Positions 11,508 through 22,460 of a DNA stretch of 64,000 nt are shown in pieces. The DNA comes from Apoderus coryli (Eukaryota; Arthropoda; Insecta; Coleoptera; Attelabidae): positions 6,292,297 to 6,356,296 of the forward strand of contig OU452206.1 in NCBI GenBank assembly GCA_911728435.2, read 5' to 3'. The position numbers were made by a program, and so were the translations under genes. Below the pieces are notes generated by a model. It was not told where the DNA came from and did not search any database. It saw only the letters and a program-made list of their open reading frames with translations. Within the stretch, counting starts at the first letter, position 1. The number at the start of each line of letters is the position of its first letter.

Positions 11508-12166
11508 ATCGTTTTGAGCCATTCTGATTTTTGCAATTGGATATACGGTTTCTGTCTTCACTCGAAATCCAAGCACACAATTAAAAAAATTCAGAATGCT
11601 TGTGTGCGTTTTATTTACAATTTGAGAATTCGTGATCATGTAAGTGAAAAGTTTCGGGAATTGGGATGGATGAATATGACTAGTAGAGTTAAATATCACA
11701 AGGCTTAGTTGCCCTGAATGAACCTCAATATCTGATAAAAAAATTGAGATATCGACATGCACAGCACGGCTTAGCTACGCGAAATAATCATATGTTTTCA
11801 ATACCTAAGCACCGTATTACCACCTTTAAAAGGTCTTTCTCATATAACGTGCGGGAAATATAGGTAGAATGAATTGCCTTTGGACAATAAAGCAAAATCA
11901 ACGTTTTTATTTAAAAAACCATGTGAAGGATCATATCTTTGATACTAGTGATTGTATTTTTTCAATGTATCTTGATTGTTTGAGGCAAGTTTACTGTGTA
12001 CTTTAGTTTAGTTTAGGGGTTTTGTGAGAATTTGTCTGTTTATTTCATTTATTTTATTTTATTTGTATTTTGTGATGTGGGATTATAACGTTTTGTATGC
12101 TCGGTAAAGTAAACAGCTATGCTGACCTTCGCCGAGCTTAAAATAAAGGCCTTTATTATTATTATT
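11508..12166 (+). pseudogene. Non-LTR reverse transcriptase C-terminus with 3' tail
   Basis: The + strand reads LSHSDFCNWIYGFCL, IKKIQNACVRFIYNLR and ELGWMNMTSR, the conserved C-terminal region of Jockey-like reverse transcriptases. After a frame change the sequence LRYRHAQHGLATRNNHMF, then SIPKHRITTFKRSFSYNV, follows. A 3' UTR ends in ATAAAGGCCTTTATTATTATT near 12166, a typical microsatellite-like retroelement tail. The catalytic domain is missing, so this is a 5'-truncated dead copy. Confidence 0.75.
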
Positions 12167-12369
12167 ATATTTAAAAAAAGGCGAATGTACAAGTTTGGAT
12201 GCCGAAAGTAGAAGTGATCTTTATTTAGTTAAATGATTATGTTCTTAGAGAATAGTCGAATATAGAAAAAAGCTGTTGTACTGAACGGATTAAATTTAAT
12301 TATTTGCATTATTATGGCTTTATTTGAATTTACTGTTATTATCCTTACAATTGTTTAATTTAAAAATGC
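12167..12369. other. AT-rich spacer
   Basis: No coding or structural feature was seen between the retroelement tail and the minus-strand mariner remnant. Confidence 0.5.
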
Positions 12370-12590
12370 ATTTTTTCAACATAATCTTCCAAACCCTAAT
12401 ACACACATTGCAAAGTTCTTATCTTAAAAAATGCATCCTGAAGCTCTGCGAAATAACCTTCTACAGCTATGACCTCTTCATGACTCTTCTATAGACAAGA
12501 TTTTTTCTAGTTAGAAAACAAATAATAGTTAGAGGGAGCTAAATTTGGCGTATAGGGTGAATACGGCAACAATTCCTATTTTAATTTGAA
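12370..12590 (-). pseudogene. mariner transposase C-terminal remnant
   Basis: On the minus strand the frame reads LLPYSPYTPNLAPSNYYLFS, then EEVIAVEGYFAELQ and GLEDYVEKM. This is the catalytic end of a mariner transposase: SPDLAPSDYxLF is usual, and here the Asp residues are replaced (TPNLAPSN). The tail normally contains EAYFAELxxxYF and W-x-KCI. Several stops and frame changes are present, and only the last 75 residues or so remain. Confidence 0.65.
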
Positions 12591-12904
12591 AAAATAGTCC
12601 ATTCTTAAGTGGAGTTGTATATTTTAAATGACGAAATAAAAGTCGAATCTCCACAAAAATAAATTTATATCATCATCCAAACATGTTTCAAGAACTTAAA
12701 CCAGTTCCATCATCAGTGGCAAAAAGAGAAGAAAATTTTGCAAAAAAAGAGAAAAGAAATTTGCGTTTCCCATTCAAATTAGAATCGTTTTTGTCTCTTG
12801 CTCTTTTTGTCGAAAAATTCTCGTTTTTCCACAAAAATAGTGTTTCCCTAGGACTGCCAATGACTACTGTTAAAAAAATATAATCTCGGACACAAAGGCC
12901 TTTT
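12591..12904. other. Spacer with a lysine-rich frame, no gene called
   Basis: The + strand is open at 12683-12883 but biased (Lys, Phe, Glu) and unrecognisable. It looks like chance in A-rich sequence. Confidence 0.45.
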
Positions 12905-13231
12905 GGATATGTTATAATAATAATAATAAATGACTTTATTGTAATAAAATTACAAAAGGCGAAGCTGAGGGGTATTCCTCCTAACTTAACCTAATATATT
13001 CATAATACATAACGCAATACAAATTATGCAAAAAATAAAAATATAAACAAGTTAATAAAAAAACAACAAATTATTGGCAGCAGAACAAAAAAAACCATTC
13101 AACATTGCAGCTATTACCTCACTAGACCAAATTGGATATAATGTTTCGAATACGCAATTTAAATTTTAATCCCGATAACAATTTCACTTCATCTGGGAGC
13201 ATGTTGTACATATGGACCACATTGTAAGAGA
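12905..13231 (-). pseudogene. 3' part of an interrupted non-LTR retrotransposon (outer element, distal piece)
   Basis: The minus strand reads SYNVVHMYNMLPDEVKLLSG and ends RNIISNLV with a stop at 13122-13124. An untranslated stretch then leads to a TTATTATTATTA tail near 12917. It is the end of a reverse transcriptase. Its frame continues directly from the minus-strand fragment ending at 15411 (KHKTVQFETSF), so both are one element split by the + strand insertion at 13232-15410. Across the removed insertion the codons join exactly. Confidence 0.75.
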
Positions 13232-15221
13232 GGATGCCTTGAATGATGCTGCTTTGGTCCTGTTTGATGCACATGCTCCGCTGAAGGTATTTAAAACCAA
13301 GCGTCAATATAAGCCTTACATAACCTACACTATTAGAAAAATGATTCGTTTAAAACAAAAGGCTCATAAAAGATATCTTAAATGCAGAACTGATACATCT
13401 AGACAGTATTATGTTGACATTAGAAATTTTATAAAGCAGGCCATTAAAGCAGAAAAAAAGGCTTATGTTCGCGAAACAATCAAAGCTTGTAAATCTAACT
13501 CTAAAGCTATGTGGAAAAATTTTTCTCGTTGGGGTGTTTGTAGTAATAAAAACTCAAATGACTTACCGGATGAGTTTCAGGACCCGGATCAAATTAACAA
13601 CTATTTTTTAAATGTTGTCGGTCAGTCACAGGCGAGTGATGAAGTTTTAAATTTTTTTAATAATAATCAATTTCGGAACAGCTTAGCTTTTCAGATTAAG
13701 GAGATCGACTGTCAGGATATTATGAGATGTGTTAGCAGAATTAAATCTGAGTGTTATGGTGTTGATGGTATTAGCATAAAAATGATACGCTTAGTTATAC
13801 CACATTGTGCGGATATAATTTGCAATATTTTCAATGACTCTGTCAGTTCAAGGACATTTCCTAATGTTTGGAAGATGGTGGATGTGATTCCATTACCTAA
13901 AGTTCGGTATCCTGTAACTTGTAATGATTTGCGACCAATTAGCATACTTCCCGCAATGTCGAAGATATTTGAGCGAATAATTGGTGGTCAAGTTTTAAAC
14001 TATATACGTGAGAATAGCATTTTGCCGTCAGGCTTTCGGGAGAAGCACAGCACAACCACCGCGCTTCTGAGCGTCATGAGTGACCTTGCTACCGCCATGG
14101 GCAGATCCATGTTAACGATACTTGTTCTGCTGGATCAAAGTAAAGCTTTCGATCGTGTTAATTTTGAATTATTGCTTGCCAAGCTTAAATACCTTGGATT
14201 TGATGGTGTGTCGCTGACATGGTTCAGAAGTTATCTGTGTGGTCGAAGACAGCGGGTGAAATTGCATGGCAAATGTTCAAATTTTTTGGTGACCAATAGT
14301 GGTGTTCCACAAGGGAGTATTCTTGGACCATTGTTGTTTTCTGTTTATGTATTTGACATTGTGGGATCATTCCAGCTCTCTACCATACACTTCTATGCGG
14401 ACGATATCCAGGTATATTTGTCTTTTCCCCTAGCCAGTGCTGAGACTGCAATTGATGTAATAAATGGAGAGCTGTCTCAGTTTTCTTGTTGGTGTGTTAA
14501 CAATGGTTTACTCCTGAACTCTAGGAAGACGGTGGCAATGTGCATTGGCAACGAGCGCCACGGTAGTTTTGTTACTCAAGAGTTTAATGTTAAGATTAAC
14601 AATGATGTTATCCCCTGGATGCATAAAGCTCGAGATCTAGGAGTAATCGTGGATTCTGAGCTAAATTTTAACGAGCATTGTGGCAATGTATGCAGGAATT
14701 CACTTTTTAAATTGCGTTCGATATACTATCTTAAACACCTGGTTGATGAGCCTACTAAACTAAAATTGGTTAAAGCTCTTATTTATCCGCATTTGGATTA
14801 TTGTTTTCCGGTATATTTTTATTTTTTGTTTCATTATAATAAAATGAAATTGCAGAGAGTGCAGAATTCTTGTATAAGGTTTGTTTGCACTGTTCCTTTT
14901 GCTGCACATGTCACTCCTTTTTTTGAGAGATTGGGTGAGCCAAAGTTGGATGTGAGATATGAGTATTTATATACTTCATTGCTACATAAGATATACCATG
15001 CTCGTGACCCTCAATATTTGTATAAGTTGTTCTGTAGACGTTCTAATGTTCATGATGTTAATGTACGTATTGATTCCTTTACTATCCCTAAGCATATGAC
15101 AGCAAAATTTGAGGGCAGTTTCTCCTATATGGCCTCACTACTGCTAAATAAATGTATTGATATAATTGATTTGCCATTGGAATTATTTCAGCGACAATTG
15201 AAGCTCAGAATTTATTCATAG
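13212..15221 (+). CDS. Open non-LTR reverse transcriptase frame (endonuclease missing)
   Basis: This is the longest uninterrupted frame in the window, 669 codons. The first six residues (MDHIVR) derive from the disrupted host element; the retroelement protein begins at EDALNDAALVLFDAHAPLK, the linker between endonuclease and RT. Landmarks are the thumb-preceding block DLRPISILPAMSK, QSKAFDRVNFELL, SGVPQGSILGPLLFSVY (about residue 363) and the catalytic YADD (about residue 395). The C-terminal RVQNSCIRFV and FTIPKHMTAKFEGSFSY blocks follow. The catalytic Asp pair is intact. Without the endonuclease it could not retrotranspose on its own in the usual way. The open frame suggests recent insertion or chance lack of decay; expression is unknown. 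Confidence 0.85.
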   Translation: MDHIVREDALNDAALVLFDAHAPLKVFKTKRQYKPYITYTIRKMIRLKQKAHKRYLKCRTDTSRQYYVDIRNFIKQAIKAEKKAYVRETIKACKSNSKAMWKNFSRWGVCSNKNSNDLPDEFQDPDQINNYFLNVVGQSQASDEVLNFFNNNQFRNSLAFQIKEIDCQDIMRCVSRIKSECYGVDGISIKMIRLVIPHCADIICNIFNDSVSSRTFPNVWKMVDVIPLPKVRYPVTCNDLRPISILPAMSKIFERIIGGQVLNYIRENSILPSGFREKHSTTTALLSVMSDLATAMGRSMLTILVLLDQSKAFDRVNFELLLAKLKYLGFDGVSLTWFRSYLCGRRQRVKLHGKCSNFLVTNSGVPQGSILGPLLFSVYVFDIVGSFQLSTIHFYADDIQVYLSFPLASAETAIDVINGELSQFSCWCVNNGLLLNSRKTVAMCIGNERHGSFVTQEFNVKINNDVIPWMHKARDLGVIVDSELNFNEHCGNVCRNSLFKLRSIYYLKHLVDEPTKLKLVKALIYPHLDYCFPVYFYFLFHYNKMKLQRVQNSCIRFVCTVPFAAHVTPFFERLGEPKLDVRYEYLYTSLLHKIYHARDPQYLYKLFCRRSNVHDVNVRIDSFTIPKHMTAKFEGSFSYMASLLLNKCIDIIDLPLELFQRQLKLRIYS

Positions 15222-15410
15222 TGTGATTAACATTTTACATTAATTTATAATGAAAATTTGTTTATTCTAGTTTTAAGAGTTTTTGTTTTGTACATTCTTT
15301 CTTTATTTGTATATGCTTTTTTAAGGAAGAGTGGCATTGGCCAAATCTCTATCCTTTTTGTGCAATTGTATATATTCCACATTTTCACAATAAATAATTA
15401 TTATTATTAG
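13232..15410 (+). mobile_element. 5'-truncated non-LTR retrotransposon inserted in the opposite-strand copy
   Basis: The left edge, at about 13232, is where the coding frame of the outer minus-strand element is lost. The right edge is the AATAATTATTATTATTAG tail at about 15410, where that frame resumes. The host piece ends GTAAGA(GA) and restarts (AG)AAGCTCG, so any target duplication is at most about 3 bp. The element has lost its endonuclease and ORF1 by 5' truncation. Confidence 0.75.
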
Positions 15411-16200
15411 AAGCTCGTCTCAAACTGAACCGTTTTGTGTTTGGGCGGCTTTATAATAGATGTGTGTCTGAGATCCAAGTTGTTTACGTCAAAACGAAAC
15501 TTGATCTTCTGGTATAAGTATGATGGTAGTTTTTGAGTGATTAGTTGATTATAAAGACTATACATATGTAGTACCCGCCGCTCTTTCATATTCACCCATC
15601 TTATTTCCCGCAACTTTGCTGAGACCCCTCTATCATATTTTCTTATCCCGCCTATGAGACGCACACAACAGTTCTGTATCATTTGTATACGTTTCTCATC
15701 AACAAGTAACAGACACGAACTGTAGACCACATCACAAAAATTAAAATGTGACAGAACCAACGAGTCGCACAGGACCTTCTTTAGTTTCGTATTTAGAAGT
15801 TTTCTTTGAGCATATATGAATTTTAGACTTGAAACCGCCTTCCGAACACATTGTTATGTTTTGTAAACCTCAAATCTTTATCAAGTAAGAGCCCTAAATT
15901 CGTAGCATTACTTTCAAGTTTTATTTGTACATTATCAATTATGATATTATGATAACTGATTTTCTAGTCGCTCTCTAAGTGGAGGTTTACAAAACAGAAC
16001 CGCCTGAGATTTATCAGGATTTATAGTCAAGCAATGGTCGACTGAAGACCTTTTTAGATGCTCTATTGTATCCGCATTAATTTTGTTATTAGATTCAGTG
16101 ATGTTCTTCGAAGCAAATGTGATATACAGCTGTGTATCGTTTGCATAATAATGAACCTGACTATGTTTTTATGTTAATAGGAACTTTTTTTTATTTTTTT
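15411..16200 (-). pseudogene. Non-LTR reverse transcriptase, proximal piece of the interrupted outer element
   Basis: The minus strand carries the palm end and thumb of an RT. The active-site block reads HYYANDTQLYIT (plus positions about 16131-16160), so the usual YADD is YAND, an Asp-to-Asn change in the catalytic pair. Next come LTINPDKSQAVLFC, NLGLLLDKDLRF and LSHFNFCDVVYSSCL, then MIQNCCVRLIGGIRKYD and PKHKTVQFETSF. Frame changes occur between these blocks. The piece stops at 15411, and its continuation is at 12905-13231. Confidence 0.75.
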
Positions 16201-16989
16201 TTGAGATGCCTTATCACCTCTGTAAATGAGTCCCACATATTATGAAACACTCTGTATATACACTTATATGTACATACTACACTTAAAACATTTGTATAAT
16301 TAAATAATGAACATTAAAACAATAAACAAATTCTTTCTCAATATCGAAATGTATAACTGAACATATTCAAACTTAAGAGCGTTATTTTAATTATTCAAAG
16401 TTTCTTTACTATATTATAATATGCTGTTAGCGGTTCATATAACCAGGTTTTTTTTATTAGTCAACTGGCACATTATAAACAATTTTATGGTATACTGAAA
16501 TTGACATTAAAAGTCAATAACCTCTCAGTTTATTTAAAATTAATACGAGGGCAGTCTGAAAAAATACAAGGAACAGTTATAAAACGGTAGTAGAACAAAA
16601 ATTTCTACACCATTTTGAGTTTCAAATCATCATTCAAAGGGACTTAGTCAACATTTAATTTATATCTGTCAATACAAAGGCTATATGCACAGTTAGTGCA
16701 TAAATGTTTAACAGAATTGAATTGGATTAATTTAACAAACAACCACATTCAATTTAAAAAGAAAAGAAGATTTTAAGTTGAAGTTTTATTTAAGAAAGCC
16801 CGCGACAGCCAATGTCTTATTGTTGTTAAAATTGTTAAATTAAGTAACTTATAAAATCACAAAACATAAGTACGTATAACAATATAGAAAAATAGAAACA
16901 AAAATATTTAATATACTTACATACATGAGGTATGACTTCAATCAAGAGAACAATCAAAATAAAGAAAAGAACTATTGTATCTGTTTCAT
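16201..16989. other. Spacer with a possible mariner-type end and RT scraps
   Basis: The sequence TACGAGGGCAGTCTGAAAAA at about 16544 resembles the TIR of mariner-type elements (TACGAGGG...), but no partner was found. Scraps at 16680-16800 may be decayed reverse transcriptase. Nothing here supports a gene. Confidence 0.4.
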
Positions 16990-17530
16990 GGAAAAACAAA
17001 TTCATAAAATCGTTTGATATTGTTGCTGCTTGAGGCGCGGTTTGAAATACCTTTCGTTTAACAATGTAAGTTTCATTGCACTGGTTAGGCTATTAAAAAG
17101 AGTTACGGCATTGTAAGTGAAGCCTCGGTTAAAGATGGCCGTCCATAAAGTGGCATTGTCAATTTCAGTGGATTTCGGGTCTTTAGGGCGTGGACATTTT
17201 GGCGAAATATCAATTTATTGAGAAGGTAAGGAGGGGAACGATTTAAAATAACTCTAGATAGAAAAGTCAAAAACGAATACCTAAATAAATTCGTCATCTT
17301 CAACCAATTTAAGCTTGATAAAGCCTCGGAAATGTGATCATATCCCCGGAGATTATGAATCAACCGACAACAAGAGTTTTGTATCTTTTGCAAGCGGTTC
17401 CTAGAACAGCATCTAAATAAGGAAAATACACAACATTGCAGTAGTTCAATCTTGATAGAACGAGACTTTCGCATAGGAATTTACGTATATTTTTTGTCGA
17501 AATTATTCCTGTTAGCATACAATAATCGTA
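16990..17530 (-). pseudogene. Non-LTR reverse transcriptase C-terminal fragment
   Basis: The minus strand reads RLQKIQNSCCRLIHNLRGYD, ALSSLNWLKM and PPYLLNKLIF. After a short frame break near 17110 it reads RGFTYNAVTLFNSLTSAMK to a stop near 16995. These are the C-terminal blocks of Jockey-like RTs. The palm domain is absent. Confidence 0.75.
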
Positions 17531-17718
17531 AAACATTGTAGCATTGGCCAGTCACGCGGGAAGCATGATATAGATAGATATATATTTCTTCACCATCTTA
17601 TGTTACATAACATGTATAGTACGTCATAAAAGAACAAAAATTAAACAATCCAAATTACAGCAACAAAGAAAGGCTTACCAACAAATTAAAATAGCAACAA
17701 CATAAAACAAACTAAAAT

Positions 17719-20282
17719 CTAAAAAAATCTTACAATATCGCTTCTGAAATAGTCCTCAAAGGTATAAAAAGCTTGAGATATCAAAAATGATTTAATACAT
17801 TTGGTAAATTGGACTTCACCAAGGTTCTTTATGTGAGACGGCAGCTTATTATAAAATTTGACACAATAATAGTCCGAACCTTTCCTAGTCCTCAATAGGC
17901 GGTGAAATTCAGGCAATATGTCATTGCGATTTCGCGTACCATAATTATGCATATCAGAGTGTAGAGTGAAATGCGAGGCATTGGTTCGAATGCAGCCAAG
18001 ACAGTTTAAGATGTACAAGGAAGGCAAAGTAAGTAGTCCATGTTCAACAAAATACTTTTTACAGCAGTCACACCAACCGAGCCCCAACATTGTACGTAAA
18101 CATCTCCTCTGTAGCTTGAAGATTTTCATTGCATGGGAACTATGTCCCCAGTTCAAAATACCATACGACATACGGGAAACAAAATAACCGTCAACAGACT
18201 GGCGATTGAAACACTCTGCGCAAGCCTTCTGATCAGATATATGACCCTGGACAGCGAGCACCCAAGTTCTCGAACATGACTCTCCCAGGTTAATTTAGGA
18301 TCAAGATGAACCCCAAGGAACTTCACGCGAACATCGCTCTGAAGATCGATAGGCGCAGAACGCAATGTAAAGTTCATGCTCTGAGTTTTAGCCTCATTCA
18401 AGCTCAGTTCATTTGCCAGAAACCAATTGCCTATGTCAGTCTCAACAGCATTAACCAACTCCCCTAAAGGGTCGTTTGGTCGATATCTAATCAGACTAGT
18501 TGTGTCGTCAGCAAAGAGGATTATATTTGACTCTTCTTGAAATTTGTATAAATCATTTACGTATATTAAAAACAATAAAGGTCCCAAAACCGACCCCTGG
18601 GGCACACCCCGTCCAACCCTTCGTCTCTCCGAGTATCGTCCCCCATACAAAACGTGCTGAAAACGATCGCTGAGATAAGAGCCAACCAAGGCAACACTGT
18701 CAACATCAAAGTTATAGTAAGAGAGTTTCTGAAGAAGTATCTCGTGTGAGACACAGTCAAAAGCCTTAGTGAGGTCATAAAAGGAAGCAAAGGTGTCACA
18801 GCCCCGCTCCATGCCATCCGAAACATATTCCAAAAGGTTATTAATTGCAAGAGTAGTAGATCTCTTATTACGAAAGCCATATTGACCTTGCATAAAGAGA
18901 TTATTTGCTTCAAAATATTCAGTTATTTGATTTTTAATAATAGACTCAAAGATTTTCGAAAAAATTGGCAAGATCGATATTGCTCGATAGTTACTGGGAT
19001 CATCAACCGATCCTTTATTTTTGTAGATTGGAATAACCCTTGCCTCCTTCAAGACCGCCGGAAATACAGCGTCAACAATGCAATGGTTTATCAACTTAGT
19101 AAGCGGCACCACTAGCAGATTCTTTAAAGTCCCAATAATCCTAACATTAAGCTCATAACAATCCGAGCTTTTTGTGTTTTTCATACCTGATAGTTTTTCA
19201 CGTACTTCATTAAAGGTTACCGTTTTCAAACTAAATCCAGCAGCTCTAGTGGGAGACATATATTTCTCAAAAGTGACCGATGTGGCTGGTAGCTGTTTTA
19301 TGATATCATCAGCCGCAGTTGTAAAGTAGTCATTTAAAATATGCGCAGTCAAGTTCTCAGCTGTCCCGAGATTTGGAGTTGATTCCTAATCCTTGACCAG
19401 TCTCCACACAGCAGCAGGCCTATTAATAGCGGATGCAATATACTCCTCATAAGCCCTTCTTTTGGCCTTAGAAAGTTCAGCTCGATATTGTTTTTTATAG
19501 TGTCTTAAGGCGCCTTTAGATACAGACTGAGAATCCGATTTATGAATCAAATGCATGGTGCATAGCAGATCTCTCATCCTGTGCAAATCATCGCTGAACC
19601 AATTTATACGACCCAGCGCTGATCCAGCAGCGACTGTTTTAGATTTAAGAGGAAAACAACTTTCAGCTGTATTTGCAATGACATTAGTAAACGTTAGAAA
19701 TCTACTATCAATGCTTATATTTTTATCATCGATAAAGTCCCAATTAATATTCTCGATTCGATTGTACAAGTTAAAAAGTCCGTATTGAGTTATGGGTCTG
19801 TAACTAATTTTTGCAACAGGCTCCGTCGGGGAAGTGCGCCCTTCAAAGGTGAAAGAAATGCCATCGTGATCAGACAGATGATGCAAATTAAAAGGTTTGA
19901 ATGTTGTGGGGTTAACATTTATATTTGTGAATACATTATCCAGACACGCACTACCTCGAGTTGGAAAAGACACAGAGCCATGCAAGCCATAAGCCCGAAA
20001 AAAATCACACAGGTCGGCCGCTCTTGGATCAGCCGTTTCAAAATGGACATTAAAGTTTCCCGTGACAATGACACTCTGGGACAAATTCATACTCTCCAGT
20101 ATCTTAGCCATAATCTCAAAAAACCGACAGAGATCTCCATTTGGCGATCTATAAATAGTGACAATGTGGGTAGAAAAGGTTTTTAGGAAAATTCCCGCAG
20201 CCTCACAGTTCACCTCTTCCGAATTTCCGGAGATATTCAGAACTCGGTACTCAATATTGTTTTTTAGGTATATGATTAACAA
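17719..20282 (-). pseudogene. Nearly complete non-LTR ORF2 (endonuclease end plus reverse transcriptase)
   Basis: Reading down the minus strand, the endonuclease C-terminal half appears first: TIYRSPNGDL, VTGNFNVHFE, LDNVFTNINV and HHLSDHDGISF, where SDH is the catalytic His motif. The linker YRAELSKAKRRAYEEYIASA leads to an in-frame TAG at 19386-19388, after which the same frame continues. The RT has [48 protein letters not shown] and an intact FADD at plus 18504-18515. One frameshift near 18190 separates it from the tail, which ends DYFRSDIVRFF at 17719. Only one stop and one frameshift break some 850 residues, so decay is limited. The 5' part of the endonuclease is missing where it abuts the fragment at 20262. 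Confidence 0.88.
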
Positions 20283-21627
20283 ATCTCAGGTTCTCATCCA
20301 TAAGCAAACCCAAATTACGAATTGTCCCAATAAACTCAATACTCTCTCCCTCAATGTTAAGCGACACATTTGCCTTGATGAAAGGTCTTTTAGTTTTAGA
20401 GCAAAATACGATTGCCTTTGATTTCGAAGGATTTAGCTTTAGATTGTGACTCTGGGCGTAACTGTAAATCTCTGAGAGCTGTTGATTAATTGTTATTGAC
20501 GCTGATTCACACTCCTCGGATCTGAAGTGGTGTATGACCTGAGTATTATCCGCGAAAAATTGCAGATGACACCCGGTCACTACACGAGACAGATCAGTAT
20601 ATATGAGAAACAGAAGCGGGGCCAGAACAGAACCCTGTGGAACCCCAGAACAGCCCCGCACTGGTAACGAAGATTTACGCTCTAATACAACTCTTTGATG
20701 GCGATAATTTAAATAAGTTTTTAGAAGGTTTAGGCAGGTGTTATCAAAACCTAGGTACAAGAACCTTATGATTTAAGGTATCAATGCAATGCTGAAGTCC
20801 AGCAGCACCAAAATTGTGGACAAACCCCGATCGTAGGCACGAACAACATTGTCAGTGAGATTCATCAACGAAGTGGTAGTACTATGACCCTTTCGAAATC
20901 CGGATTGATGCTCGGGTAGCAAATTCCTAGAACATAAGTATTAGTAAATCTGGTCATGAACCGTCTTTTCTAATATCTTAGATATCGCGGGAAGTAAGCT
21001 TATAGGGCGCAAGTCATTGTAATCCTGCGGATTAGGAACTTTCGGCAGAGGAACAACCAAAGCTTCCTTCCATGCAGTTGGAAATATCCCTGCTCTATAT
21101 AGCAATTTACTATGTGTGTTATGAAGTCTGCTATAGCTGGCAGACATAATTTGATCATGTACAGGTTAATACCATCGATCCCGGAAGCGTTCGAAGAAAT
21201 ACTCCGTACTATCTTCAAAACATTCTCCGTATCCGTTAGATGCAATTTGAAGTTGTGATTTGGATTAAGCAAATTTGAGTTGTAGAAGCTTATATTTTCA
21301 GCACATTTGGTGTCACCATTTTGAAAAATTTGTTTATATGGGAAGGATCAACAACCTAAATCAACAAAATAATGCGTCAGGATTCTATAAAGCTCTTAAA
21401 ACATTAAACATACAAACAAACAAAGTGAATCCTTCAATACCGTCTTATCTAAAAGCTTTATAGAATCCTGACGCATTATTTTGTTGATTTAGGTATTTCA
21501 GATATGCGGTTTTTTCTCTTTTAACAGACGATTTTGCATAATTTCTGAGCTGACGATAGTTATACCAGCTATTGGGATTTTTTTGCAACTTACACTGAGT
21601 AAGTGCCACTGCGGTAGTTAGACCCAT
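20262..21627 (-). pseudogene. Second non-LTR reverse transcriptase fragment, with internal inversion
   Basis: The order on the minus strand is the linker (YRQLRNYAKSSVKREKTAYL, 21510-21570), an inverted segment at about 21350-21495 (listed separately), and the RT N-terminal blocks SISSNASGIDGINLYMIKL and DYNDLRPISLLPAISK. Next come [33 protein letters not shown] and the active-site block FFADNTQVIHHF at plus 20540-20560. The usual FADD is FADN, so the catalytic pair is damaged. Several frameshifts are present. The fragment ends at LRFVNHI near 20262, where it meets the next element. Confidence 0.8.
21354..21495. repeat. Inverted duplication inside the RT linker
   Basis: A stretch of about 40 bases starting CCTAAATCAACAAAATAATG is repeated in inverted orientation at the other end (CATTATTTTGTTGATTTAGG). 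Both copies encode NQQNNASGFYKA. The + strand copy continues with LKTLNIQTNKVNPSIPSYL, which in the normal element should follow on the minus strand. A segment of the RT frame is therefore flipped, with one end duplicated. Confidence 0.85.
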
Positions 21628-21629
21628 GA

Positions 21630-22460
21630 TAACATACTCGTCGCTGGTGGACGAAGATGAAACAGCATACCGCCATTGCTGAGTTGGGCAGGGTACAGAC
21701 TTGCCTGCTTAGCTATCACGGGAGCTATTAGGACTACACAGACAGCGGCAATGGAAGTTTTTCAAGCCGAAGTATTTGCAAACTGGTATGCGAATGCCAA
21801 AAAGAACTTAGGGCCTTGGCGGAACACAATAGGGTCAATCTAGTGTGGGTCCCAGGGCACTCGGGAATAGAAGGCAACGAGAGAGCGGATTGGCTGGCTA
21901 GACAAGCCTCTGAAAACCCATATACTGGCACTGAGCCTGCGCTGGGCTTGTCTAAAAGAACGGCGCGGTAACTTCTGAAGTGCTGGGCCAAAAAAGAGCA
22001 ACAGAGATATTGGAAACATATTCCTAAGCAGGAACATGGTAAGAAATTCATACCTGGTGCAGCAACAAAACGAACTGAAAACCCGCTAACATTAAACAGG
22101 AGTCAGATTCAAATAACTATAGGACTCCTTAATGGGCATTGCGCCCTGAGAAGTCACCTAAATAAGATGGGGCTGTATAACGAGGACCTGCAATGCAGAT
22201 TGTGTAATGGGGCAGTTGAAACAGCTCACCATGTGATATGTGAGTGTGTAGCCTTACAGCGAAGCCGACACGCTATTTTTGGGCACGCGCTGATTGCGCC
22301 TGCAGATACACCCAACACATAACTGAACTCCACAAGTTAGTGGAGGGTACAGGGTTGTTAGATTGGGTGGTATAAAATACGGGGAATTTTCACAATAAGC
22401 CCATGAGGCTGCAGTGAAACCGGGGACACATGTCGAACGGCCCTTACAAAAAAAAAAAAG
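21630..22460 (+). pseudogene. RNase H-bearing non-LTR retrotransposon 3' part with poly(A)
   Basis: The + strand begins with the RT connection region also seen at 1-300 (YSSLVDEDETAYRH-like, in broken frame). After a deletion it reads NRVNLVWVPGHSGIEGNERA DWLAR-type sequence, the C-terminal RNase H catalytic block (HSGxxGNExAD). The gag-knuckle-like tail motif CRLCNGAVETAHHVICEC follows, typical of I/R1-type element ends. A 12-base A tract at about 22448-22460 marks the 3' end. Several frame breaks exist, including a TAA shortly after KRTAR. It is the same family as the minus-strand copy at 1-866. Confidence 0.8.

Noticed and set aside
16544..16563. TACGAGGG-type mariner TIR
   Set aside because: No partner TIR or transposase found nearby, so a mobile element could not be supported.
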